A stretch of DNA of 8,317 bases from Achromobacter sp. (GCA_003454835.1 DMTA01000023.1:1-8317), one strand, 5' to 3'; positions 1 through 5,989 are shown, counted from the stretch's first letter. Made by a program: numbers and translations. Notes: generated by a model from the sequence alone, not told the origin.

Positions 1-68
1 GCGGCCAGGGCGCTGGCGCTGCCGGCCAACAGGCGGCGCCGTGCGGGGTTGCGTGGGGTTGTCTCCAT
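1..68 (-). CDS. Exported protein, N-terminal fragment (gene continues past left edge)
   Basis: Reading the minus strand from the ATG at 68 gives METTPRNPARRRLLAGSASA followed by Leu-Ala, then the window ends. This looks like an export signal: basic residues (Arg6, Arg10-12) followed by a small hydrophobic stretch. The RRRLL core resembles a Tat signal loosely, since the classic S-R-R-x-F-L-K is not matched; a Sec signal is equally possible. The start is supported by a strong Shine-Dalgarno (AGAGAGG, six bases before ATG) and by a consensus-like promoter upstream. Such N-termini are common on periplasmic binding proteins of the Bug/TctC family in Bordetella and Achromobacter, but nothing here identifies the mature protein, so the product is left unnamed. 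It lies downstream of the NmrA-like gene on the same strand, 170 bases away, with its own promoter. Confidence 0.62.
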   Translation of the reverse strand, partial: METTPRNPARRRLLAGSASALA

Positions 69-149
69 GGCTTGCCTCTCTGGTTGCCGCGTCCCGCAGC
101 GCGAGCGCGGTGTTGTGCTTATGGCGGCCCAGCGCTTGCGGCCTTCCGC

Positions 150-178
150 ATCATCGGCAATGCCCCTCTTTATGTCAA
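150..178 (-). promoter_or_regulatory. Sigma-70-type promoter for the left-edge exported protein
   Basis: On the minus strand a perfect -35 box TTGACA (178 to 173) is followed by a 17-base spacer and GATGAT (155 to 150), which matches four of six bases of TATAAT. Transcription would start near 143, leaving a leader of about 75 bases before the ATG at 68. The surrounding 170-240 stretch is notably AT-richer than the rest of the window, as expected for a promoter region. Confidence 0.6.
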
Positions 179-181
179 CGG

Positions 182-193
182 GTTCTAAAGAAC
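182..193. promoter_or_regulatory. Small palindrome just upstream of the -35 box, possible operator
   Basis: GTTCT-AA-AGAAC is a perfect 5-base inverted repeat with a two-base centre. It lies four bases upstream (in minus-strand sense) of the TTGACA at 173-178, and the palindrome CTATAG (193-198) abuts it. The position suits an activator site for the left-edge gene, but a dyad this short can occur by chance. Confidence 0.3.
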
Positions 194-238
194 TATAGGT
201 TTACGGTCTCTTCAGATATAAGCGTTTTGGATATTGGC

Positions 239-1171
239 TCAGGACCGCGCAGAACGAATGTCGTCCCGGTGCTCACGCAGCCATTGTTCGACGCTGCAAA
301 CCGCAATGCCGCGCGCAGCATTGAAGGTCCGCGCTTTATCCCACGCTACGCCACGGCCCTGCGCGAACACCGCGCGATACTTGCGCATCGCATCGCCGGG
401 CTCAGCCGCCAGTGCGCGCATGAGTTCCGGCACCGGCAATTCGCGGCGCGTGACGTTGCGGTCCAACAAGCGGTCCAAGGCATCCGCGACCTCCCGATAC
501 GTGACGGTGTCGCCCGCGACATGCACGACCTGATTCGCGATGCGGGGCTGCGCGCAAAGGATCTCGGCCGTAAGGGCGCCGATGTCCTCGGCCGTCGTCA
601 GCGTGACCGCGTTGTCCAAGCTGCCCAGCGCGTGCACCGTGTTGGCGGCCAGATCGATCACGCCGAATGCAGGGTCGAACAGAAAGCTGGTGAACATACC
701 AGTCGAAATGATGATCCATTCGGTGGCGCGCTGCGCACGCAACAGGTCGCGCACGTCGAGTTGTTCGTCGAACAGGTCTTGCGGGCTGCCCCGGCCGATC
801 ACGTCGTAGTCGACGCCAAACTGCCACGGCACATAGCGTTTGACGCCCGAGTCCAGGGCTGCACGGGCGATCTTGCGTTGCACTCCGGGTCCGCCGACGA
901 AGCCCGTGCAGGAAACCACCGTGTCGTGGCGGCGGAAGGTGGCTGCGAGCGCTTCCGGAGACTGTTGGGCGAGATCGCCCTCGACGAGGCCGACGCCCAG
1001 CGCGCGCAACTCGGCAAGATCGCGCTGCTTGTCGGGATCGGTCGACGCGATGGTCGATGCGCGCAACAGGACCGACAACCGGCCCTTGGCGACGCGCGGC
1101 GCCAGATTGCGCAGCACGGCCATGCCGAGTTGGCCCGCGCCCAAAACGAGGGTGGCGTTGTGTTGAATCAT
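239..1171 (-). CDS. NmrA-like / isoflavone reductase-like NAD(P)-binding oxidoreductase
   Basis: A 310-residue cytoplasmic protein of the atypical short-chain dehydrogenase group (NmrA / isoflavone reductase / aromatic alcohol reductase type). The N-terminal Rossmann fold shows the dinucleotide motif GAGQLG at residues 11-16 after a beta strand (ATLVL). An acidic strand end (VEGDL, 63-67) and the family stretch RYVPWQFGVDYD (112-123) follow. Members either reduce a small organic substrate with NADPH or act as redox-sensing regulators without turnover; the sequence does not tell which. In plant reductases a catalytic Lys lies shortly after the substrate loop; here the similar segment LFDEQLDVRDLL has Gln137 where I would expect it, although I cannot align it properly. 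The ATG at 1171 was chosen over one at 1249 because GAGG lies seven bases upstream of it and the protein then begins directly with the Rossmann strand. It is divergent from a LysR gene, which probably controls it. Confidence 0.85.
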   Translation of the reverse strand: MIQHNATLVLGAGQLGMAVLRNLAPRVAKGRLSVLLRASTIASTDPDKQRDLAELRALGVGLVEGDLAQQSPEALAATFRRHDTVVSCTGFVGGPGVQRKIARAALDSGVKRYVPWQFGVDYDVIGRGSPQDLFDEQLDVRDLLRAQRATEWIIISTGMFTSFLFDPAFGVIDLAANTVHALGSLDNAVTLTTAEDIGALTAEILCAQPRIANQVVHVAGDTVTYREVADALDRLLDRNVTRRELPVPELMRALAAEPGDAMRKYRAVFAQGRGVAWDKARTFNAARGIAVCSVEQWLREHRDDIRSARS

Positions 1172-1231
1172 GGGATGCCTCAAGCAGAATAAGTGGCTTG
1201 AAGTGTAGGAGCGGGCAGCGCGCCCATTGTT

Positions 1232-1253
1232 CGTCGTGACTGAATTCACAACG
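1232..1253. promoter_or_regulatory. Imperfect dyad between the NmrA-like gene and LysR, candidate operator
   Basis: Arms CGTCGTGA (1232-1239) and TCACAACG (1246-1253) are complementary at seven of eight positions around a six-base centre; an internal TGAATTCA (1241-1248) is itself a perfect palindrome. It lies in the 173-base divergent region, 61 bases from the reductase start and 92 from the LysR start. That is a usual place for a LysR-type site serving both genes. A centred T-N11-A core is not present, so binding by this LysR is inference. Confidence 0.4.
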
Positions 1254-1344
1254 CGCCGCAGTGCGCATTCGTGGCCTATGCGCGTTGGTACTATCGGGAC
1301 CTTCTGGCCGCATGCGGCGCACGATCTATCGTCGGGATTGGTTC

Positions 1345-2244
1345 ATGGACAAACTTCAAGCGATGGCGACATTCATCAGGGTGGTCGAGGCGCGCAGCTT
1401 TACCCGGGCCGCGCAATCGCTGGCGCTGCCCCGGTCGTCGGTCACGACGATGATCAAGAACCTGGAAACCCATCTGGGCACGCCACTTCTGCATCGCAGT
1501 ACGCGAAGTTTGAGCCTGACCGATGCCGGTGCGCGCTATCTGCAGGCGTGCCAGGCCATCCTGGCCAATATCGCCGACGCCGAGAACGAGGTCACCGCCG
1601 CGATCCGGGCGCCGCGCGGCCGCGTGCGCGTGGACATGCCGGGCGTTGTCGGCCGCGCGATTGTGGTGCCGCGGCTGGCCGAGTTCGAGTCGCGCTACCC
1701 CGACGTCGAGATCGTCCTGGGCCTGAGCGATCGCCCCGCCGACCTGATCTACGAAGGAATCGACTGCGCCATCCGCAGTGGCGAGCTTGCCGATTCGACG
1801 CTGGTGGCGCGCAGTCTTGGTCATCTTGCATGGGTGACCTGCGCGTCGCCCCAGTACCTGGGCCGCTTTGGCGAGCCGGAATCGGTGCAAGCGCTGCCAG
1901 GGCATCGGGTTATCAACTATCTGTCGAACGCCACTGGCCGACCGCTGGACTGGCGGTTTCGGGTCGACGGTGAAGATGTGTCGATGGCCTTGCCAAGCCG
2001 CTATGCGGTCAACGAGACCGAGGCCTATCTGCATTGCGGCCTGGAGGGGCTGGGACTGATTCAACTGTCAGCGCTTGCGGCCTCTCCGTATCTGCGAAGC
2101 GGCCGCTTGCGCGAGGTATTGGCCGATGCGCGATGCGAGCCGGTGCCGATTTCGATTGTCTATCCCCAGGCGCGTGCGACAGCGGCGGTGAAGGCTTTCG
2201 TGCAGTGGGTGCTGGAAGTCAGCCGGCCGGCCCTGGCGGGATGA
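1345..2244 (+). CDS. LysR-family transcriptional regulator
   Basis: A 299-residue regulator of normal LysR length. Residues 3-60 form the winged helix-turn-helix (MATFIRVVEARSFTRAAQSL, then a recognition helix including RSSVTTMIKNLE, and the wing with HRSTRSLSLTDAG). A linker helix runs to about residue 85. The rest is a periplasmic-binding-protein-like effector domain of the CrgA/DsdC-like type, as suggested by RGRVRVDMPG at 91-100, IDCAIRSGEL at 139-148 and GLEGLGLIQL near 232-241. The start at 1345 was chosen because MDKLQAMATF is the standard beginning of such proteins; earlier in-frame starts at 1261 and 1312 would add an unrelated tail and run through the dyad region. The Shine-Dalgarno is weak. 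It is divergent from the NmrA-like reductase, the usual arrangement for a LysR regulator and its target. The effector is unknown. Confidence 0.93.
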   Translation: MDKLQAMATFIRVVEARSFTRAAQSLALPRSSVTTMIKNLETHLGTPLLHRSTRSLSLTDAGARYLQACQAILANIADAENEVTAAIRAPRGRVRVDMPGVVGRAIVVPRLAEFESRYPDVEIVLGLSDRPADLIYEGIDCAIRSGELADSTLVARSLGHLAWVTCASPQYLGRFGEPESVQALPGHRVINYLSNATGRPLDWRFRVDGEDVSMALPSRYAVNETEAYLHCGLEGLGLIQLSALAASPYLRSGRLREVLADARCEPVPISIVYPQARATAAVKAFVQWVLEVSRPALAG

Positions 2245-2299
2245 GAGTCGCTGGGTTTCAAGTTTGAGGGAATCAGGCGGTCGTCGACACGCGTGCGCG

Positions 2300-2319
2300 C
2301 CCGGTGCTGGGAGACCGGG
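2300..2319. repeat. Inverted repeat between convergent LysR and AraC-type genes
   Basis: CCCGGT (2300-2305) and ACCGGG (2314-2319) are perfectly complementary around an eight-base loop. No T-run follows on either strand, so this is not a standard intrinsic terminator. It is in the 168-base convergent gap 2245-2412, which otherwise holds no credible gene. Confidence 0.3.
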
Positions 2320-2357
2320 ATGATGGCACTACCGCGGTCGGCTGGCTGACAACCGCA

Positions 2358-2382
2358 TCTGTGCAGGATTGCTGCGCACAGA
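2358..2382. repeat. Stem-loop between convergent LysR and AraC-type genes
   Basis: TCTGTGC (2358-2364) pairs perfectly with GCACAGA (2376-2382). An alternative pairing uses GCAG (2363-2366) with CTGC (2372-2375) to close a five-base loop and bulges two bases. It sits 114 bases after the LysR stop and 31 after the AraC-type stop. It could end or protect transcripts from either side, but lacks the U-tract of an intrinsic terminator. Confidence 0.35.
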
Positions 2383-2412
2383 CCGGGGGGCTGGTGTCTA
2401 TCGGCGCCGGCG

Positions 2413-2850
2413 TCACGGGCTGACACGGGCCGTCAGGGCATCCTGCCGGTACTGAAGCGGCGCCACGCCGTGAATTTTCCTGAACGCACGGGAAAAATTA
2501 GCCGGTGTGGAATAACCAAAATCCATCGCAATCTGCGTAATGGACGCGCTGCTGTCTCGCAGCAGATCTTCAGCAAGGCGCAGGCGCGCGGCGCTGGACA
2601 GCTCACGAAAACTGACGCCGCCGTCGCGGCGCAGCACGCGTTGCAACGTGCGTACGCTGGTGCCCATCGCCTTGGCCGTGCTGTCGATCGAGACGGCGCC
2701 GGCCAGCATCTGGACGCGGATGTGGGAGATGACGGCGGCCAGATAATCGCTGTCCGCGCCCGCGTCTGATGGCGCCGCCGGCACATGCACATCGGCACCC
2801 GTGCCTTGCGGGGCCGGCGTTGGCGTCATATGAGTGGTGGCGTCATTCAC
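2413..2850 (-). CDS. Short AraC-family DNA-binding protein without a sensor domain
   Basis: A 145-residue protein that is essentially only the AraC/XylS DNA-binding domain. The first ~33 residues are Pro/Ala-rich and probably disordered. The first helix-turn-helix lies around 53-75 (STAKAMGTSVRTLQRVLRR). The second lies around 102-134 and carries the family signature ITQIAMDFGYSTPANFSRAF. Most AraC proteins are about 250-320 residues and carry an N-terminal ligand or dimerisation domain, absent here. The start is GTG at 2850; an in-frame TAA at 2857-2859 blocks any extension, and the alternative ATG at 2829 has no visible ribosome site. The gene is therefore genuinely short unless a frameshift separates a lost front part; the 150 bases upstream show no such remnant. 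It is divergent from the OmpA-like lipoprotein gene and convergent with LysR. As in SoxS or MarA, activity may be set by abundance rather than ligand, which is inference. Confidence 0.85.
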   Translation of the reverse strand: MNDATTHMTPTPAPQGTGADVHVPAAPSDAGADSDYLAAVISHIRVQMLAGAVSIDSTAKAMGTSVRTLQRVLRRDGGVSFRELSSAARLRLAEDLLRDSSASITQIAMDFGYSTPANFSRAFRKIHGVAPLQYRQDALTARVSP

Positions 2851-2898
2851 TTGTGCTTATTCTTCGCGTGTAGTTGCGAGAATCTGCTAGCGCGCTTC

Positions 2899-2909
2899 CT
2901 GCCTGGCAG
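2899..2909. promoter_or_regulatory. Palindrome in the AraC-type / lipoprotein divergent region
   Basis: CTGCC-T-GGCAG is a perfect 11-base palindrome with a single central base. It lies 48 bases before the AraC-type GTG and 91 bases before the lipoprotein ATG, where a shared regulator could bind. Short dyads of this length are weak evidence. I could not place convincing -35/-10 boxes around it. Confidence 0.25.
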
Positions 2910-2940
2910 AAATCGGAGTGATGTGCCTTGGGATATTACC

Positions 2941-2979
2941 TAAGCCAACGAAAGGCGATGCCTCTTTTTATTTGGCTTA
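2941..2979 (+). promoter_or_regulatory. Nested stem-loop in the leader of the OmpA-like lipoprotein gene
   Basis: TAAGCCAA (2941-2948) and TTGGCTTA (2972-2979) are perfectly complementary over eight bases. They enclose a second small hairpin, AGGC-GAT-GCCT (2953-2963), followed by CTTTTTATTT. The outer stem ends ten bases before the Shine-Dalgarno GGAGA (2990-2994). If transcribed, it would form a leader structure next to the ribosome site; the inner hairpin plus T-run resembles a weak attenuator. Alternatively the outer arms are a DNA operator. Confidence 0.45.
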
Positions 2980-3000
2980 CAAACCTGACGGAGAATCGCA

Positions 3001-3552
3001 ATGAGACTACACAAAACCATCCTGGCGCTGTGCGTCGTGCTGGCGGTTTCGGGTTGCGTGACCAAGCAGACCTACGACAAAGAGGCGCAGTTGGAGGCGG
3101 AGTATGCCGCCCTGAACCAAAAGCTGTCGGCTGAACTGAGCGGTGATCGCGTGCAGATTACGCAGCTGCAGAACGAGCTGAAAGTCACCATGGTGAATGA
3201 AATTCTCTTTCCTGAAGGCGGTTGGAGCCTCAGTCCAAATGGTGAACACACGCTGGCCAAGATCGCTCCCACGCTCTCCAATCTGCAGGGAAAACAGGTC
3301 GTCGTCGAAGGTTTCACCGACAACGAGCCCATCGGTCCGGCACTCAAAAGACAGTTTCCTTCCAATCTCGAGCTGTCTTCGGCGCGGGCGGACAACGTGG
3401 CGCGTTATCTGATCGCCAAGGGCGTCGCGCCGAACACGGTGTCCGCCGAGGGATTCGGCGAGGCGCGGCCCGTGGCCAGCAACTCGACGCCTGAAGGCAG
3501 GGCCAAGAATCGGCGAGTGGAAATCGTGATCACGGCGGCGGACAGGCCCTAG
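3001..3552 (+). CDS. OmpA/MotB-domain peptidoglycan-binding outer-membrane lipoprotein
   Basis: A 183-residue lipoprotein. The signal peptide (MRLHKTILALCVVLAVSGC) ends in a lipobox VSGC with lipidated Cys19. The +2 residue is Val, not Asp, so outer-membrane sorting is expected. Residues 23-65 are a short charged, heptad-like helix, probably coiled coil. Residues 67-178 form an OmpA-like domain that binds peptidoglycan in the periplasm: GFTDNEPIG (104-112, Asp107), SNLELSSARADNVARYL (121-137, Arg129) and AKNRRVEIVI (168-177). The TDNEPI, NLELS and EGRAKNRRVEI pattern is closer to MotB-type C-terminal domains than to Pal. However, the MotB transmembrane proton-channel helix is absent and no flagellar genes are nearby. 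The likely role is to tie the outer membrane to the wall. The start is firm: GGAGA six bases upstream. The stop overlaps that of the opposing HD gene. Confidence 0.92.
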   Translation: MRLHKTILALCVVLAVSGCVTKQTYDKEAQLEAEYAALNQKLSAELSGDRVQITQLQNELKVTMVNEILFPEGGWSLSPNGEHTLAKIAPTLSNLQGKQVVVEGFTDNEPIGPALKRQFPSNLELSSARADNVARYLIAKGVAPNTVSAEGFGEARPVASNSTPEGRAKNRRVEIVITAADRP

Positions 3553-4178
3553 GACCGGGCGGCGGGCACTTGACCGCCGCCCGACCCGTCCGCTGCAAAG
3601 TGCCGCGTCACCCATTCCTCGCACACCGCCCATAGCTGCGGCGCGCCGCGCCGGATGGCCGGGCCGTATCGCGTGAAAACCTGTTCCAGCGATACGCCGC
3701 TCTCGGTCCACGTCCCGCCTTCCGTAAAGACGTTGATCAGTAAGGGCTGGAAGCGGTCCAGCGCCTTGGCGAATCTGGCGTCGTCGGTCTCGGCGCGTTC
3801 GAACTCGTGCCATAGCGCCAGGAAGGCCTCGCCCTGCTGCGCGGGCAGCAGACCGAACAGGCGCGCCGCGGCCTCGGATTCCTTGGCGGCCTGGAAGTCG
3901 TGGCCGGTCGTGCCGTGGATGGGGATGTCTCCGACGTCGATCTCGACAATGTCGTGCAACAGCAGCATCTGCATGACGCGCGTCGTGTCCACGGCGCCGC
4001 TGGCGTATTCGCTCAGAACAAGCGCGTACATCGCAAGATGCCACGAATGCTCAGCGGAGTTTTCCTTGCGGCTCTTGTCCAGCAGCGGCGATTGACGCAC
4101 GACCGTCTTTAGCCGATCGATCTGGCGCAGGAATTCGAGCTGCTGTTCCAGTCTGCTGGTTTGCACAGGGTTGAACAT
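3549..4178 (-). CDS. HD-domain phosphohydrolase (YfbR-like 5'-nucleotidase family)
   Basis: A 209-residue cytoplasmic HD-superfamily protein. The metal-binding residues are visible in order: His44 in RKENSAEHSWH, His75-Asp76 in LLLHDIVEIDVGDIP (with Glu79 on the same helix), and a plausible fourth ligand Asp141 in KALDRFQPL. The ENxAEHS and HDxxExxxGDIP pattern is that of YfbR/COG1896 and related HD proteins, whose known members are metal-dependent 5'-deoxynucleotidases. The substrate of this one is not shown by sequence. The start at 4178 is supported by AAGGA nine bases upstream. It lies 62 bases after the SulP permease gene on the same strand and may be co-transcribed with it, with no obvious metabolic link. 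Its last codons contain a 10-base GC stem, and its TAG overlaps the stop of the lipoprotein gene. Confidence 0.88.
   Translation of the reverse strand: MFNPVQTSRLEQQLEFLRQIDRLKTVVRQSPLLDKSRKENSAEHSWHLAMYALVLSEYASGAVDTTRVMQMLLLHDIVEIDVGDIPIHGTTGHDFQAAKESEAAARLFGLLPAQQGEAFLALWHEFERAETDDARFAKALDRFQPLLINVFTEGGTWTESGVSLEQVFTRYGPAIRRGAPQLWAVCEEWVTRHFAADGSGGGQVPAARS
3556..3583. terminator. Strong GC-rich hairpin at the convergent gene ends, atypical terminator candidate
   Basis: CGGGCGGCGG (3556-3565) and CCGCCGCCCG (3574-3583) are perfectly complementary over ten bases around an eight-base loop. The stem begins four bases after the lipoprotein stop and lies inside the last codons of the HD gene. 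No T-run follows on either strand. It may therefore stabilise the lipoprotein mRNA 3' end or stall polymerase rather than act as a canonical intrinsic terminator. GC-rich coding sequence (Gly-Gly-Gly codons) partly explains the composition. Confidence 0.45.
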
Positions 4179-4195
4179 CTTCTTGAGTCCTTATG

Positions 4196-4211
4196 GGCGC
4201 AGCTAGGCGCC
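4196..4211. repeat. Small inverted repeat between the SulP and HD genes
   Basis: GGCGC (4196-4200) and GCGCC (4207-4211) pair around AGCTAG. It lies in the 62-base gap between the permease stop and the HD start. There is no T-run, so it is more likely an intercistronic structure than a terminator. Its distal edge is only a few bases from the HD Shine-Dalgarno. Confidence 0.25.
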
Positions 4212-4240
4212 ATTCACAACTATTCGCCCGGCAGCTTGCG

Positions 4241-5989
4241 TTATGGGCGGCGCTCGATGTGGTCTGGGAACGGGTCTTCCCGCCCCAGGTAGTCGTCTAC
4301 GGCGCTGCCGACGGTCGGATGAAAATGGTCGTCGCTGAACAACCTGGACAGCTCAAATCGTTTGAGCTTGTCGCGCACTGGATCCTTCATTTCCGCAAAG
4401 TGCAGCGCGACGCCTTCGCGCGATAACGTTTCGCACAGCTCGCGCAGCATGTCGGCAGAGGTGACGTCGACACTGGTGACGGGTTCGGCGGCCACGACCA
4501 CGCGCCGTACCGGCGTGGGCGATGCCTCCACGGCTTCGAGCAGGCGCTGCTGGAAGAGTTCGGCGTTGGCAAAGAAGAGCGGCGCGTCCCAGCGAAATAG
4601 CACCAGTCCGTCGATCAGCGCGGCGTCCGGGTAGCGCTTCAGGTCGTGATAGCCGCGAAGGTTGGGCACGCGGCCAAGCACCGCGAAGTGCGGACGCCAG
4701 CCGTCCCACAGGAATTCAATGATGGCGATGACCACTGCAAGACAGATGCCGGGAATCGCGCCGAACACCGCGACGGCTGCAAAGCACAGCATGGAAAGCC
4801 AGAACTCCCATTGCTGGATGCGGTAGATGCGCCGCAGGTCCTTGAACTCGAACAGGCCGATCGCAGCGGCGATCACGACCGCGGCCAGCGCGCTGTTGGG
4901 CAGATGGCGCAGCAAGTTCGGCGCGGCGATCAGCAGCGCGGCCACGGCCAGTGCGCCGACCACGCCGGTGAGTTGCGTGCGCGAACCGGCCGCTTCGGCC
5001 ACGGGCGTGCGCGACGCGCTGCTGCTGATCGGAAAGCCCTGGAAGAAGCCGGCCGCCAGGTTTGCGACGCCCAGACCCACCATCTCCTGGTTCGGATCGA
5101 CCCGCGTGTGGGTGCGTGCGGCATAGGTGCGCGACAGCACGCTCGTGTCGGCAAACGCGATCAGCGCCACCGCGCAGCCGCCCAGCACGATTTTGACCAG
5201 ATCGGCGTTGCTGAGCCAAGGCCAGGCAAAGCTGGGCAACCCCTGCGGAATCTCGCCCAGCACCTTCACGCCTGCGGCGTCCAGGCCGAACAACTTGACC
5301 GCGAGCGTGGCGAGGATCACGGCAATCAGGATGCCCGGTACGCGATCGAAGCGCTTGAGCAGCAGGATTACGACCAGGCTTGCGGCGCCGACCGCGAAGC
5401 TTGGCCAATGGGTCTGACCATCGGCAACGGCCAGCGCCAGTTGCTGCATTTCCTGCAGGGGGCCGGCGTCGTCGATGGAGATGTCGAACAGCTTGGGCAA
5501 CTGGCTGACCAGCACGGTCAGCGCGATGCCGTTCATGTACCCGTACCGGATGGGCTTGGACAGCAGCTCGGTGATGAACCCCAACCGCATCAGGCCCAGC
5601 ACGATGCAGAACAGCCCCGAGACGACGGCCATCATGCTGGCCGCGGCTATTGCCCGCATTGGATCGCCATTGGAGACGCTGAGCACCACCGCCAGGATGG
5701 GCGCGGCCAATGCGGAATCCGGTCCCAGCACCAGGATGCGGCTTGGGCCGAACAGCGCGTAGGCCAGCATGGGAATGATGGTGGCGTACAGCCCGTAGAC
5801 GCCGGGAACGCCCGAGGCCTCGGCATAGGCGATGCCGACCGGCACGAGCATGGTCGTCAGGACGAGGCCGGCCGCGATGTCCTTGGGCAGCCAGGCGACC
5901 TGGTAGGACTTCAACAGCGCCAGGCCGGGCAGCCAGCGAGTCCAGTGCGGCGCATGTCTGGCGATGGGGCGGGGCGTCGAGGTAGCCAT
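4241..5989 (-). CDS. SulP/SLC26-family anion permease with C-terminal STAS domain
   Basis: A 582-residue inner-membrane transporter of normal family length. The SulP signature is at 49-72 (VPVGIAYAEASGVPGVYGLY and onward), followed by GPDSALAAPI (89-98). The conserved second-repeat segment NLAAGFFQGFPISSSASRTP is at 310-329. About a dozen hydrophobic segments run from 37 to 428. The STAS domain occupies roughly 455-570; its usual anti-sigma-antagonist-like centre reads VTSVDVTSADML (504-515), with Ser/Thr residues at the phosphosite position seen in SpoIIAA-type domains. Family members move sulfate, bicarbonate, chloride or dicarboxylates, usually by proton or sodium symport or by exchange. 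The substrate cannot be fixed here: no sulfate-assimilation genes or carbonic anhydrase are near. The start ATG at 5989 has a short-spaced GGGA (four bases). It follows the MerR gene by 50 bases and precedes the HD gene by 62, forming a probable operon. Confidence 0.93.
   Translation of the reverse strand: MATSTPRPIARHAPHWTRWLPGLALLKSYQVAWLPKDIAAGLVLTTMLVPVGIAYAEASGVPGVYGLYATIIPMLAYALFGPSRILVLGPDSALAAPILAVVLSVSNGDPMRAIAAASMMAVVSGLFCIVLGLMRLGFITELLSKPIRYGYMNGIALTVLVSQLPKLFDISIDDAGPLQEMQQLALAVADGQTHWPSFAVGAASLVVILLLKRFDRVPGILIAVILATLAVKLFGLDAAGVKVLGEIPQGLPSFAWPWLSNADLVKIVLGGCAVALIAFADTSVLSRTYAARTHTRVDPNQEMVGLGVANLAAGFFQGFPISSSASRTPVAEAAGSRTQLTGVVGALAVAALLIAAPNLLRHLPNSALAAVVIAAAIGLFEFKDLRRIYRIQQWEFWLSMLCFAAVAVFGAIPGICLAVVIAIIEFLWDGWRPHFAVLGRVPNLRGYHDLKRYPDAALIDGLVLFRWDAPLFFANAELFQQRLLEAVEASPTPVRRVVVAAEPVTSVDVTSADMLRELCETLSREGVALHFAEMKDPVRDKLKRFELSRLFSDDHFHPTVGSAVDDYLGREDPFPDHIERRP

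Noticed and set aside
41..1192. Long plus-strand open frame of 383 codons opposite the NmrA-like gene
   Set aside because: Its product is Arg/Ala/His-rich with no recognisable domain, and the opposite strand encodes a clear Rossmann-fold protein. Long antisense frames are common in GC-rich genes.
1172..1249. Longer start for the NmrA-like protein at 1249
   Set aside because: The extra 26 residues are non-conserved-looking and overlap the dyad, while the ATG at 1171 has a good Shine-Dalgarno.
1261..1344. Longer start for LysR at 1261 or 1312
   Set aside because: MDKLQAMATF at 1345 is the usual LysR N-terminus; the added residues do not resemble the family.
1172..1344. Canonical T-N11-A LysR box centred on the dyad
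   Set aside because: The dyad has an even-length centre and no T and A fall 12 apart symmetrically. One off-centre T-N11-A (1231/1243) is expected by chance.
3001..3552. Flagellar stator protein MotB
   Set aside because: The domain resembles MotB, but there is a lipobox instead of a transmembrane helix with the channel Asp, and no motA is adjacent.
3007..4044. Minus-strand open frame of 345 codons across the HD gene and the lipoprotein gene
   Set aside because: It is off-frame to HD and antisense to the lipoprotein, and its product is Arg-rich without domains.
3549..4178. HD-GYP or RelA/SpoT-type signalling enzyme
   Set aside because: There is no GYP motif and no synthetase domain; the pattern and length fit the YfbR-like group.
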